Source: Canna indica (lineage: Eukaryota > Streptophyta > Magnoliopsida > Zingiberales > Cannaceae). Taken from it: DNA of 64,000 bases. The position numbers and the translations under genes are program-made. The number at the start of each line of letters is the position of its first letter. The stretch's first letter is position 1. Positions 46,168 to 58,740 of this stretch are shown in pieces. Under the pieces are notes generated by a model. That model made no database searches. It was not told where the DNA came from and saw only the letters and a program-made list of their open reading frames with translations. Where the stretch lies: positions 65,944,001-66,008,000 of the forward strand of contig CP136891.1 in NCBI GenBank assembly GCA_034359265.1. The letters are read 5' to 3'.

Positions 46168-47911
46168 TATAAAAGATGAAGGAATACCTCTCTGTCCTTC
46201 TTGGACTCCTTCAAAAAGATGAAGGAGATGACACACCCAAAAGGAAGAGACATTCAATTCGACTTCACAAACTCGGGGAAGGAGGAACTTGATGGCCGGC
46301 CACCCATGGAGATCAAGAGGAGCTCTTTGGAGTCTTTCTCTTCAAGAAGCCGCTCAAGAATCCAATCCTTAATCTTCTCCATGATGAGTAACCAATTTGT
46401 TTAACCCACTTGAAAGAGGTTAGACCATCTATTTATAAGGGGAGTAGGTGGCCACCCATGGTAGACCCGCCCCCCCTTTTAAATCCTCTTTCTGGAATTC
46501 AAAATCTCGGGGTTTGCCTTCCAAAATAATAATTTATATTTAATGAATTTATAATTAATTTGAAATTAATTAAATCCAACTAAATATAAAATTTAATTTA
46601 TCTTTATAAATTAAATTCTTATTGATTAGGATTTATCATGTGTCAATCCCTACAATTTAGGAATGCCCTACAGATTAGGGTTACCGAGGAACTCATTCCT
46701 CACGTATTCGTTCCTATAGGAAAACATCTTTTCTATCATGTCCATAAACGAGATCCGTGATCGTGTTGCAGTATGTCCATGCTAGTAGACATATAGTGCC
46801 GCATTCAGACTTTATCTCATAAGACCCGTTACAAGATAGCCTGTTGTGTGTGACCTATTGGGCCCCACACTAAGCTAGTAATGAGTTGTGCATAACGGAG
46901 AGTCGGATCCGATAGAACGAAATCTATTCAAATCTGACGAGCCACCACTAAACCCCTTCAGTGTGGTCGTGAGAGACTCCACTCACAAGTCAGGATTGAC
47001 GTCTAGAAACATGTCATGACTACCCGGATAGTGTGAGGTTCAATCTACAGGGATCGAACGTCATTCGGTGATTAGTTACCGTGCAACTTAATCCCTCGGT
47101 TACAATGTCCCGAAGTCGGCTAGGGTACGAAAGAAGTGTCAAACCCTAATACCGATTCATATGTATTATACTTGCCAAGATATCGTCTCAATAATGAAAC
47201 ATTAGAAACATCTTCCTGACTTTCATATGTACTCTGGTCAGAGATTTCCGAGTCGACACTTGTAGGGACACATAGGACATTATCTTCTCTAACTAGGAGT
47301 AACCAATTCCATGTTGGTCGCTCACCTACCTCCATGAATGCTTGCCCATGCTCAGTAATACCCGGCACATGACGCTGAGGCTAGGGCCACGTAGGGATAG
47401 AACCAAAGCAATGGGTCGTCACTCACAAGGTAACCATGACAACCTCAGGTCCAAGGACTACTTGCACCTACTATCACCCGAGGAACATCCTATTGACACT
47501 CATGTAAGGATTCCATTTTGTGTTCCTCATGCAAATCCGTTCAGTGAACTCATTCCCTAATGAGCACCTGTACTTGTACATTAATGACGGCTCATAGGTA
47601 ACTGTGAGATCAGCTATCCCTTATCGTATAGGGCATGCACTAAGTGCACTAGTCTATCCGGAATCACTAATCCCCTAATTGGTGATTCTACGACTAGGAA
47701 TATTTAGAACATGGACATCTGAATTCCAAGTCTCACTAGCATGAACTCATCATGGCCTTAGAATCATTTGCTCGGGCTCATGGGATTCATCACAATCTTT
47801 ATGAATAAAGATGCAGCATATGATGAAAAGGTTGCCTTATTAAGTTGATTACCCTTGAATAGTCCTTAAACACATCGACATGCGATTGGCTCAAGGGCAC
47901 TATTCCCTTCA
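46168..47911 (-). repeat. 3' LTR (truncated) of the Angela-like element
   Basis: Collinear with 53312-55019 at roughly 90 percent by eye (GAAGATGAAGGAATACCTC... to ...GGGCACTATTCCCTTCA). It lacks the counterpart of 52947-53311. On the right it is bounded by the internal TGGGTAAT purine-rich stretch of the element strand. Confidence 0.8.
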
Positions 47912-50124
47912 ATTACCCAGTTGCACTTTAGCCAATCAACCTAGTATATGTATACCAAATTTTAGTGGTGATCGAATCTGCTGTTGTGCTAATTAGTTTA
48001 ATCTACATCAATGTCGTTCAGTCATCACCTTTTTCCAACGACGAGTGATACCGCCTTTTAAGAGAAGCAATGATCTTCACGGGATCTTAGTTCCTTTACT
48101 TTGAGCAACAGTCCTTGTATTGTCATATAATATCGATGCTGAACTTGCAACCATAGGAACAACTCCCACTGAATGATAAACTCCTTTAGTGCTATCCTAA
48201 GAGGCACAGTAAGTAGCTATCCACAAAGCGTTAGTCACCTTACTGGTTATAGAACCCAGCTAGGAACACTTTCTTGTTTACTGCACCCCCATTAAAGGTA
48301 TCCTCAAACCATCATATGGTTTCATTATCGTATAGAATGCCTCTCACCCTTCTCAAGTGTTTGAGAGAGTTCTCCATTTGCTTTTCAATGTTATTCTCCA
48401 GGGTTTTGCTTGAAATCTGTTAGATACCTCTAAGGTATAAGTAATATCAAGCTAAGTGCAAAGCATTGCATGATGGATCCCACTGTCGAAGCATAATGGA
48501 TCTCACTCATCTTTTATCTCTCCTCATGTGTCTTAGCATACATCATCTTAGAAAGAATGATGAATCACTCTTAGGCAAGTAACCTCTTTTACTGCCTTTG
48601 ATGCTAAAACTCTTTTAGCACTGTATCAACATACATGGGTTGAGGTAAACCAGGCATCATTTCAGACCTATCCATATAGATCCTAATGTTAAGCATACAG
48701 GAAGCCTTTCCCATATGTACCATAGAGAATCAGAATGGGAAATAACTAGAGCGTGAGAACGCTTTTCCCACAAGTATGTCATACAATATGACTACACTCC
48801 CACTAAACACCTTGTCTATACAAGGCTCATCCATAGTTTTGATCAAATTAAAACCCTTTTTGACTATCTCATAAAAAACAAATGTTTCAACTCTTTGATG
48901 CTAGTTGTAGTCCATAAATGGACCTCCGCAGCTTGCATACCTTACTCGGTCCAATCGAGGATACCAACTCCTCTGGCTATATTATATAGACTTCGTCATA
49001 ATGGAAGATCGCAATCTAGACATCCACTAGCCAGATCTCGTATTCATAGTATGGACTGATAGCTAGCAATATCCTGATTGACTTGAGCATTGGAACTGGT
49101 GAGAATGTCTTATTGCAGACAACCTATTGTCTGGGTTAGATCACATTCACAGTCAGTCTGGTCTTATAGGTCCGCACCTTGCCAATTACTCAGATCTTTC
49201 CTAAAGATCCACTTGCACCCTATAGGAGTCATCCTTTTGGAGTCGGTCAACCAAAGTCCGTACTTGGTTTGCGTTCAGTTTGGATTTGCATAATGTCACT
49301 GCATGGTGTCAACACATTTGACCATTAAGAGATCGCGGATTGCCTGAATCTAGGTCATACCCTATGGCTAGATATCATCACTCAGGCAGTCTACGTAGTC
49401 TTCTAGAAGAGTGATGGAAAGTAATAATTATATGGATTAGTTTAACCTGTGAACTTTCCACTAGTTATCGCGAATTTATTCGTGGTTGTTGAACTTCACC
49501 AAGTTCAACATGTCTTCCTCTCCCACTTTTCTCAACTAACTCCTTTTCTAAGAAAGTGGTGACAAAACTCCTTTTGTTCAGTAGAGAGAACTTGATACCC
49601 AAAACACTTTTAAGGGTATTCCTCAAAATTTTGCACATGGTCAAGTTTGTCATACGCTAGGCAACCTCAAATCACGATATGTCTCATACTCAATTTTTTT
49701 TTTAATCATTTCATATCTTATATGGTGCATCAGAGGACGGATAAAATTATGGCCACTACAATAGCTTATCCTCTAAAAAGAGATTGGAAGCTAAGTATAA
49801 ATCACATCATATCCAATAAGGTGTGATTCCTCCTTTCAGACACACCATTGTGTTAGGAGGGGTCCATACAGAGATAATCTTATTATCTTCGAGATAATTC
49901 ACAAACTTAGTGGATAAGTATTCTCTACCTCGATCCAATTGAAGGCCTATAATATCTTTTCCAATATGTTTCTTTAACTTCACCTTTTCATACTCCTTAA
50001 ATGATTCAAAGGTATCGAGTTTTTGCCAAAAAAATAGGTGGATGTACCCATGCCTAATCATATCGTAGGAGTATCCTTTTCTAGCTTGAGTTGTTATCGG
50101 CCTGTATACACCTATGTAGGCCAA
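47912..50124 (-). pseudogene. copia pol remnant: integrase, RT, RNase H region
   Basis: Minus-strand text at 50124-49807 gives integrase-like YRPITTQARKGYSYD, FESFKEYEKVKLKKHIGKD, QLDRGREYLSTKFVNYLE and VWTPPNT; the D of the DDE site survives in LDRG. At 49653-49465, FLEKELVEKSGRGRHVELGE marks the integrase C-terminus. RT text lies at about 49300-48870 (ARL-like YKTRLTVNVI, KTFSPVPMLKSIRILLAI, DEVYII, KVCKLRRSIYGLQ). RNase H text toward 47950 is too degraded to read. Many stops and frameshifts. Confidence 0.75.
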
Positions 50125-50677
50125 CTCTAATCAACTCAGCAAGCCTTTCGCCAGGTCTGGTGAACAAAAACTCGATCAGAATCTCCTTGAGAAACACTTC
50201 TCAAGTTCTGACTGTGATTCATAATCACCCAAAGTCATAAAAGTCAGAAATAGGTGAGGTTAATTTTATCTCTTTGTGCGTTCGTTCAAAAATATTTATC
50301 ATTTACTCCAAATATCATTAAACCAATTTAAATTGGTCCAGTCGCATGTAACTCATCAGAATGGTCCATGTGACAACTATTGCCTATTTAAGAACTTTTC
50401 ACAACCTTGTTCAGAAAAAAAAAGAAAAAGATGTTCTTTTATTAACACTAGAACAAATCAATATCAATGTTCTTGTCAAATAGAAGACTTATACAATAGG
50501 TTCCTACAGCTAAGGTTGCAACTCTTGTGCCATTGCCTACCCGAAGGTTGTAGTTGCCTTTTGTCTAGTCTTCTACTTTTTCTCTTATCCTACAACACCT
50601 TGCAGATGATGATAGGTATCAAATACTCGGTAGAGTTAATGATGAAGTATTCTTATAACGTACACACCTTAAGTGGC

Positions 50678-51480
50678 GGTTTCTAAAAACCATCTTCAGG
50701 TTCATCTTTGCAAAATACTACTTGTAGTTGTGCTTCCAATGGCCATGTTTACCATAATGGTAGTAGGTGCCATTGGGAACAACTTTCCATTTCTTTTTGA
50801 TATTAATCAATGGTTTCACAGCTTTATTTTTCACTTTGTTCTTAACAGAGTGCAATTTTGTCTCAAAGGCATCTCCCACTAATGGGACTGTGTCCTTATC
50901 CTTCATAAGGTAGGACTCAGTAGTCTTCAAGAAGCGAGTCATCCTGCATGTTTATGTGGAAGTTATCATCAAATTGTGAAAACGAATCCGGGAGGGATTG
51001 GAATGCTAAGTCCTAACTTAGCCCCTTAGCTATGCTTACGCTCAATTTCTCTAACCTCTCGATCAAATTGATTAGTTTGAGGATATGGGTTTCAACAGGG
51101 ATCCCTGTCGTCATCTTGGTTTCGATGAGTTGCTTTGACTGCTCAAACCTAGTAGCCCGGCTCTATTCACTATACAACTCCTTCAGGTGAGGGAGGATAG
51201 CCTTAGCGTCCATCTTTTCATGTTGTCGCTGCAACACATCGGACATAGAGGCGAGTATAATGCACTGAACAGTAGTGCTATCATCTTGCCACTTCTTGTA
51301 AGTGGCTCTCACATCCTCGGTAGCCCTTTGAGATGGGACATCCAGAGGCCGGTTATCAAGAACATGGGAAAGTCTTTTCTGGGTGAGGACAATCCTCAAA
51401 TTTCGCAACCAATCGATGTAATTTTGTCCAGTTAATTTATTAGCATCAAGAATGCAACACAACGATGGTGAAGATGACAT
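50678..51480 (-). pseudogene. copia gag remnant of the Angela-like element
   Basis: The ATG at 51480 opens MSSSPSLCCILDANKLTGQNY (read here as two pieces, MSSSPSL and LDANKLTGQNYIDWLRNL), then IVLTQKRLSHVLD and TVQCIILASMSDVLQRQHE, the familiar copia gag pattern (L.G.NY.DW.RNL.IVL...). A stop follows SE at 51163. Frame-shifted text continues with ILKLINLIERLEKLSVSIA and SLPDSFSQFDDNF. The zinc knuckle at about 50740-50780 has lost cysteines (YYHYGKHGHWKHNYK). Confidence 0.8.
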
Positions 51481-52932
51481 GTTATGAAAAGAAAGACATA
51501 AATGAACAGATATGTTATATCATGATTATTAAGGTCTTATGATTAATAATAGCTCCCACTAATTTTTGCTGTTCCCAAATGACCCTTATGTTGGGAAGTG
51601 GGAAGCCCTCGTTGGTATACTTCCTTAGGGGAAGATGAAACCCCTCTTCTCCTACCCGGGTCTCGCATTTAACATGATAAACCCTAATAGGTTCATGGGT
51701 AGGTAACTCTTTACGGATCATATTGTTATGCGACTTCCATCAAGTTTTGCCTCTAGGGTTACCATGGCCTTGTGTTTCCACAACAAACCAAGGAGCCCTA
51801 GTTGAGTCAAATCCATCGTTCATATACCATAGCGAGAAAACAACCACCCTTGAGTTTGCTCAACAAGTCACGTTCAAGCTAGTAGTAGAGACACAAGGGT
51901 ATGTGCCATATGAGATGCAACGTGTCTTAGCACAAAAGTCCTTGTGTTTGCACAACAAACCCGTTGTGACAATAGACACACTTGACGATGGAAGGCGTGA
52001 CCGATATTCTTAATATCTTAGCCATTCGGACTCAATATTATTAGAGGGTTTCTTCATGCAATTATAATTATCTAAGCTATCAACAATTGAAGCAAAAGTA
52101 ATAAATAAAATCATAAAGTAAATAAGGATGATTATGGATGTTCTAAGGGTTCCACCCAAGCTACCGAGTGAACCAAGGCCATCATTCTAGGGTTTTAGGG
52201 AGCTCCGTCTCGCCAAGGCGCTGCTCAAAAACATCTTGAAGGTTGCCGGTTCCTTCAGTGTCTTCCCGGGGTTCAAGTTGTCATCATCATGGTGCCGAAC
52301 ACCTCCTCTCCACGCACGCACCAAAACGGGGCAGCAAGCGTGCTCGTCGCGAATCTGCCCCTAAACTTCTAATTTTACAAAACTAAAAGAAGAAGACCCC
52401 AAACAATCTTTGAGGAAATATTTAAGGAGATGGAGAAGAAGATTACAATCAGAATTCTTAAGAGGAAGGCAGGGGTACGCAGTCCCTATTCAAAAGTTAC
52501 AATGCTGAAATTTCATAAATTTACAAGCAATCAACACAACCACATTTTACACACAGTCACAGCACATAGGGCTCATCCATAATCATCCTTTCATGCATCT
52601 TAAAAATTAAGAAAAAGAAAGGAAAAAATAGGATCCGAAAATGCGCTAATTGGGTTACGTTTCCACCCAAAATAGTCCAAACAACACATGCTGAAAATTT
52701 CAATTTTCGGGGCTGTTCAACCATGAACCCTTAGGGTTCTTGAGTTCGAAATCTGTCCAAGACAAGTTTGGATAGTAGGCTACCATCCCAATTCATCGCA
52801 TTTACCGTGGAGCCAAAAGAACGACTACAGAACCCCCGAAGACAAAAATTGGGCAGCATGACGTTTAGGGAGCAAATGGTTCGTAAAAGCAACAATAACA
52901 CGTAATAAAATTCTAGAAAAATTGCTAAAGTT
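51481..52932 (-). other. 5' untranslated leader of the Angela-like element
   Basis: About 1.45 kb between gag and the primer-binding site with no coding domain. The open frames here are short and unfamiliar. Long leaders are known for this group. Confidence 0.5.
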
Positions 52933-52945
52933 GGCTCTGATACCA
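52933..52945 (-). other. tRNA primer-binding site of the Angela-like element
   Basis: The minus strand reads TGGTATCAGAGCC, one base from the 5' LTR end (CCCAACA), a perfect initiator tRNA-Met match. Confidence 0.92.
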
Positions 52946-52946
52946 C

Positions 52947-55019
52947 TGTTGGGATAGGAATAAAAAATGCAGTGAAAAAAGCAATTTAGAAAATTCAAAC
53001 CATCCCGAAAACAACGATCAACTTTAGCAATCTTTAAGAAATTCAATCTACGAGTAGAAGGAGAATATATACCTTAAACTGCGGATGGTAAGACTGCTCC
53101 TATCCCAATTTCAAGACGCACACACGCACGTCCTCCAAGGAAGGTCCACACTAGGTGCCTCGCAACCAAGGGGCAGTGAACACCAAGACTCGTTGTGGCT
53201 CAACGGAAAGTCAATCTCAACCCCGAAATGCACCAAGGTGAAGCCGATCCTTCCACCATGAATCGAGCACCAAAAGAAAGGAAGAGGGGATGAGAAAACC
53301 ATGGAATGAGAAGGAAGATGAAGGAATACCTCGTTGTCCTTCTTGGACTCCTTAAAAAAGATGAAGGAGATGACACACTCAAGAGGAAGAGACATTCAAT
53401 TTAGCTTCACAAACCCGGGGTAGGAGGAACTTGATGGCCAGCCACCCATGGAGATCAAGAGGAGCTCTTTAGAGTCTTTCTCTTCAAGAAGCCTCTCAAG
53501 AATCCAATTCCTAACCTTCTCCAAGATGAGTAACCAATTTTCTTAACTCCATTGAAGGAGGTTAGGTCATCTATTTACAAGGAGAGTAGGTGGCCACCCA
53601 TGGTAGAACCGCCCCCCCCCCTTTTAAATCCTTTCCTTGGAATTCAAAATTCTGGGGTTTGCCTTCCAAAATAATAATTTATATTTAATGGATTTATAAT
53701 TAATTCAAAATTAATTAAATCCAATTAAATATAAACTTTAATTTATCTCTATAAATTAAATTGTTATTGATTAGGATTTATCATGTGCCAATCCCTACTA
53801 TTTAGGATTGCCCTACAAATTAGGGTTACTGAGGAAATCCTTCCTCGTGTATTCGTTCATATAGGAAAATATCTTTCCTATCATGTTTGTAAACGAGATT
53901 CGTGATCGTATTGCAGCATGTCCATGCTAGTAGACATATAGTGCCGCATTCGAACTTTATCTCATAAGACCCGTTACGAGGTTAGCCTATTGTGTATGAC
54001 CCATTGGGCCTCACACTAAGCCAGCAGTGAGTTGTGCATAACGGAGAGTCGAAACCAATAGAATGACTTCTATTCGAATCTTACGAGCTACCACTAAATC
54101 CCTTCAGTGTGGTCGTTAGAGACTCCACTCACAGGTCAAGATTGACGTCTAGCAACATGTCATGACTACCTAAATAGTGTGAGGTTCAATCTACAGGAAT
54201 CGAATGCCCTCGGTTACAATATCCCGAAGTCGACTAGGGTACGAAAGAAGTGTTAAACCCTAATACTGATTCATATGTATTCCACCTGCCAAGATATTGT
54301 CTCAATAATGAAACATCAAAAACATCTTTTTGACTTTCATATATACTCTGGCCTGAGATTTTCGAGTCAACACTTGTAGGACACATAGGACATTATCTCC
54401 TCTCACTAGGAGTAATCGATTCCATGTTGGTCGCTCACCTACCTCCATGAATGCTCCCCCATGCTTAGTAATACCCGGCACATGATGCTGAGGGCCACAT
54501 AGGGATAGAACCAAAGCAATGGGTCGTCACTCACAAGGTAACCATGAAAACCTCATGTCCAAGGACTGCTTGCATCTACTATCATCCGAGGAACATCCTA
54601 TTGACACTTATGTAAGGATTCCATTTTGTGTTCATCGTGCAGGTCCGTTCAGTGAACTCATTCCCCAATGAGCACCTGTACTTGAACATTAATGATGGCT
54701 CATAGGTAACTGTGAGATCAGCTACCCCTTATCGTATTGGACATGTACCAAGTCCACTAGTCTATCCGGAATCACCGATCCCCTAATTGGTGATTCTACG
54801 ACTAGGAACATTTAGAACATGGGCACCTAGATTCCAAGTCTCACTAGCATGAACTCATCATGGCCTCGGAATCATTTGCCCGGGTTCATGGGGTTCATCA
54901 CAATCTTTATGAATAAAGATGCAACATATGATGAAAAGGTTGCCTTATTAAGTTGATTACCCTTGAATAGTCCCTAAACACATCGACATGTGATTGGCTC
55001 AAGGGCACTATTCCCTTCA
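52947..55019 (-). repeat. 5' LTR of the Angela-like element
   Basis: 2073 bp, bounded TG...CA on the minus strand. It includes an 11-base C run at about 53612 and several AT-rich stretches. Open frames within it are incidental. Confidence 0.85.
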
Positions 55020-55510
55020 TTCTAATCATGGAAATACTATTGTTTTATTCAAATGTGATTGGTACGATATAGAAAAAGGGTTGAGAGTGCATCCTCGTCA
55101 TGGCTTAGTTGAAATTCGACATAAATCTAGATTATTACAAATGAGTCATTTATCTTGGCTCAATAGGCTCAACAAGTGTATTATTTGAGTTATCCTTCGA
55201 AAAGTAGTGACATGAGAGATTGGCGGGCTGCATGTAAAACTAGAGCTAGAAGTAGAGTTGAAATTCCTTTAGCTGAAATAGTCGATGAGTATATTATTCC
55301 TTTGGTTGAAGGATATTATCAAGAAGATGAGATGTCTAAACCTGTATTAGTTGAACCAACCATCGAACTTGCTGATCCAGAGATTCTTATTGATAGGGCT
55401 CATCGAGTTTCTATATATTGATGAGGAGGAGAAGGACAAGGACAAAGACGGGGAGGAGGACGAAAAAGAAGCTCAACTTCCTAGTAGTGAAGATGATATG
55501 CATGAGTGAC
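55020..55510 (+). pseudogene. C-terminal fragment of a CACTA transposase-associated (TNP2/DUF4216-type) protein
   Basis: From the LTR edge the plus strand reads NTIVLFKCDWYDIEKGLRVH and GLVEIRHKSRLL; after a frameshift near 55180 it continues YYLSYPSKSSDMRDWRAACK, RARSRVEIPLAEIVDEY and YQEDEMSKP, then an acidic tail. The order VLFKCDWFD, G...V, GLVE..HK, YV.YPS...DW..V.K, EDE is that of the DUF4216 region C-terminal to plant TNP2-like CACTA transposases. The N-terminal part was cut off by the Angela-like insertion or lost. It ends near a TGA at 55508. Confidence 0.75.
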
Positions 55511-56247
55511 TCTTTTTGTAAATCACTTTCTTTTTTATGTAAGTATGGTATTTTGTAATACCCAAAAATTTCTAAATTTAATTTTGTTTGATTCAGTGAG
55601 CCGATTCGGGGACACGCCGAGATGAGTCACGAGATCGCCGCGATTAGAAGGTATGGCCGGGTATTTAATAAATTGCAAGGCTCTAAATTTTGTGCTATTA
55701 TAAATTTAATTGGATGTTGGGTTCACGTCGGGGTAGAACCGAGTTCGCGGGTTCAATCGGGGCTCGATTCGATGCGGGTTAAGTCGGGTAGAGGACTTAA
55801 GTGAGGAGGACATTTTTGTAAAATAATAATAATATAAAACCCTCACCCCCAGCTGCCGTACGGCTCAAGAGGAGCTGCACGCGGATCGAGGTGGGCGAGA
55901 GGAGGGAGAAAAAAGGGAAGGGCTGCACCGGAGCTAGGAGTCATGGTCGGTGATCAGAATCATCTTCATCTCGTCCTTTTCCCTTCAAAGCAAAGGTGAG
56001 TGGTTGAACCTTGGTGTTGGGTGAGGCCCTTGGCCTAACCCTTGGGTTTATGGTTGTGTTGATTTTTCTTGATGATTTTTCGTCGAATCATGTGGTTTTG
56101 ATCTTGAATCAGCTCCCTCATGTTGTCAATGTATTTTCTTGAGGTTTTTCCACGGTGTTTTTCTTGAATATTGGGGACCGCTGAATAGACAAAAAAGAGG
56201 GGAGATCATGCCAAAATTTTCCTTAATTCCTCGATTGCTTAAAACAC

Positions 56248-56943
56248 GTAAATTGCACGAAAACCCCACAACTATAGTCGATGTGTGCAAAGACTACCTA
56301 AACTATTAAGTGTAAACGAAATCCCCCTCGACTACACTTTTTGTTCAAATAACCCCCCTCCGTTAGCCCACCCGTTAGTAACTTAATGGTAAAACTCCCA
56401 CGTGCGCAGAACCCTCGATCCCCGGTGACACGTGGCCTAGAATCCCGGTGACATCACTTCTTCTTCTACCCATCCCTCACCTACCTACACTCCTCCCCTT
56501 GCCCTAGAATCCGTCGCCACCGCCGGAGGAGGAGGAGGTCATCGGCGACCTCCTCCTCCTCCTCCTCCTCTTCTTCTAGAGGAGGATGATTCTTGAGGAT
56601 GAGGCGACCTCCTCCTCCTCCCCCTCCTCCTCCTCCTCCTCCTCCGGCGGTGACGGCCGCGGTGGAGTCTAGGGCAAGCAGAGGAGTGTAGGTAGGTGAG
56701 GGATGGGTAGAAGAAGAAATGATGACCGTCGAATGAGATGGAGAGTGAGATTGCTACCACATGGCACTAGGTAGGGGGTTCTGCGCACGTGAGAGTTTTA
56801 TCGTTAAGTTACTAACGGGCAAGCTAACGGAGGGGGATTATTTGAATAAAAATTATAGTCGAGGGGGATTCCGTGCACACTTAGTAGTTTAGGTAGTCTT
56901 TGCGCACATCGACTAAAGTCGAGGGGGATTCCGTGCAATTTAC
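56248..56943. mobile_element. foldback MITE (MULE-like) inside the LTR
   Basis: The outer arms of about 160-170 bases are inverted copies: GTAAATTGCACG...ACTATAGTCGATGTG...GCAAAGACTACCTAAACTA...ACCCGTTAGTAACTTAA...CACGTGCGCAGAACC on the left and the complement on the right. The inner part is also inverted (CTTCTACCCATCCCTCACC... against ...GGTGAGGGATGGGTAGAAG), so nearly the whole element folds. Long TIRs suggest a Mutator-like MITE; no clear 9 bp duplication was found. The centre is GGA/CCT trinucleotide repeats. Confidence 0.8.
56527..56646. repeat. GGA/CCT trinucleotide repeats at the foldback centre
   Basis: CTCCTCCTCCTCCTC runs alternate with short GGAGGAGG stretches on both sides of the hairpin centre. 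The arginine-rich open frame on the minus strand is a by-product of these repeats. Confidence 0.85.
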
Positions 56944-58533
56944 CCTTAATTTTATTATGTGTATAATCACCATAGAGATCAAGAAAAACATAGAACATGG
57001 GAAGAAAATTATTTTCCTAACCCCTAAGGCACATGGTGAAATCCCTAAAACTAGGGTTCGGCCAAGTGGGGGAGGGGAAGATTTTAGATTAGGAAATAGG
57101 TTTCCTAAGTAATTGACATTTGGGGTGAGATATATACATCAATGAATAGAATTTTATTTCGCCAGTAAACTATTTTTCTTGCATAGAACACATGCTTATT
57201 GGGTTCCTACACTATTATGCTCTTGCTGGAATTTAATTTTAGTGTGCTGTAATTAAATATTTAAATGCAGAAATTGAGTATCTAATTGCTGAAATTAAAT
57301 AGATAATTGTTGTGATTTTATTGTTAAGTTGCTTTACTTTTAGTATGCTGCGATTTAAATATTTAATGCAATAATTATCTTGGAGTAGTGCTAAAGATAG
57401 ATGGGTAGATGCTATATTTATCATGAACCACTGTAGATGAATATTAGAGGAAATTGCTTTGCACTACGGACACAAAAGTTTGCTATGGAACTCCTCTAGT
57501 GGATGACGGAAATTGTTAGAAAATAAATATCGACATTTTGAACATAGAGACTATAGAAATTGAGCTCACTAGAGACATTATGAGTAGAGGGACGGAACCA
57601 TGACCTGTGGTTTAGATGGTTAACCGTAATCATGACCATTATACTTTTGCACCCTAGGAAAGGGTAACACTAAGATGTTAAACTGACGAAGCCCGGGGTA
57701 GGGCTGGGTATGGGCGTATGCACGAGAGGTGTCTAATGACTAGTGGAACGAGATGTGCATTGTGTGTTGCGTATTGTGTTTGCGATGGCTGAGCTGAGGA
57801 GCGTCTCTAGCCGGCATGGCTATTGCCCGACTCAGTGGATGATTGTAGGGTCTTGAGATTACACCAGTGAGCCACGCTGGTATTAGACCCGAGCGGCAAG
57901 GGTCTTGAGATTGCGTTAGTGGGCCATGCTGATGTTAGACCCTAGTGAATTTGGGTGGGATGAGCCATCCCCAACCCAGTGGGTTTCCCGAAACTAGTTA
58001 GCCATTCTAGTTGAAGGACTCAGAGATTTTGATCGTTTTATGTGACACACATTGAAATGTGTTTACTGGGATTATATATTCATATGACTGTGATAGGCCG
58101 GTTATGGCCGAGTGTTGTCATGCTATGAAGGACGATTGTGGCCGGGATATACTTGTGTATTGTAGGGCCAATAGTGGCCGAGTTTTATATGTTGTGCGAA
58201 GCCATGTATGGCCGAATGATTCACTTATTCTGGTTGGCCGATTGGCCAGGTGATGCGTTAAATCCCAAAATATTTATCTGAGCATTTATTTGGTGTTATA
58301 CATGATTATGCACTGAGATTTTCTTTTCATGCATTGAGTCGTGTTGTTAGTGACATTTGGAGTATGTAATCCTTTGATCAGAAGTATTTATCTCATTTTA
58401 GTGGATTTATTTACTTTTCTTGTTGGTCTCATTGTCATACATTTATTTGCGGGGTTGATTGCATAAGTTAGGCTTCAGGGTATAGTCACATATCCTGGTT
58501 GGTCACATGACCCTGAGTTGGGGTGTGACAAAG

Positions 58534-58545
58534 TGGTATCAGAGC
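58534..58545 (+). other. tRNA primer-binding site of the Tekay-like element
   Basis: TGGTATCAGAGC, three bases after the 5' LTR; the following CATGTGG is as seen in other Tekay/Del elements. Confidence 0.95.
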
Positions 58546-58740
58546 ATGTGGTTAGGTCTTGACTATAACTTAGAGTCTGAGTATCGTATGAGGCATAGCT
58601 AGCATATCGGTATACGGTGTGGTTGTGTTACGAGATCACGCGGCCAAGTTTGCACCTTAGCGCGTCATGTGGTTAGTAAATTAAGAGTTTATGAATAAGT
58701 TATTTGATATTAATGATGTCTTTTTCTTAAAATGCCAATG

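Larger units (their letters stand above)
46168..55019 (-). mobile_element. decayed Ty1/copia element (Angela-like), 3' LTR truncated
   Basis: Minus orientation: 5' LTR 52947-55019, primer-binding site 52945-52933, decayed gag and pol, and 3' LTR 47911 back to about 46168. The element strand LTR runs TGAAGGG...CCCAACA (about 2.1 kb). The gag, integrase and RT remnants are of copia type, and the LTR ends and primer site resemble Angela elements. The outer 360 or so bases of the 3' LTR are missing and the foldback abuts the break, so only one side of a target duplication (TTCTA, 55020-55024) remains. Confidence 0.8.
55554..58530 (+). repeat. 5' LTR of the Tekay/Del-like element
   Basis: 2977 bp including a 696 bp foldback element (56248-56943). 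Its first 240 bases match 63271-63507 closely. It has a duplicated phrase GGGTCTTGAGATT (57848 and 57908, about 55-60 bp apart) and recurring TGGCCG units (58095-58250). Confidence 0.92.

Noticed and set aside
53111..53395. 94-codon minus-strand frame
   Set aside because: Lies wholly within the Angela-like LTR and is not matched by any family protein.
56539..56760. Arginine-rich minus-strand frame
   Set aside because: By-product of the CCT/GGA trinucleotide repeats at the centre of the foldback.
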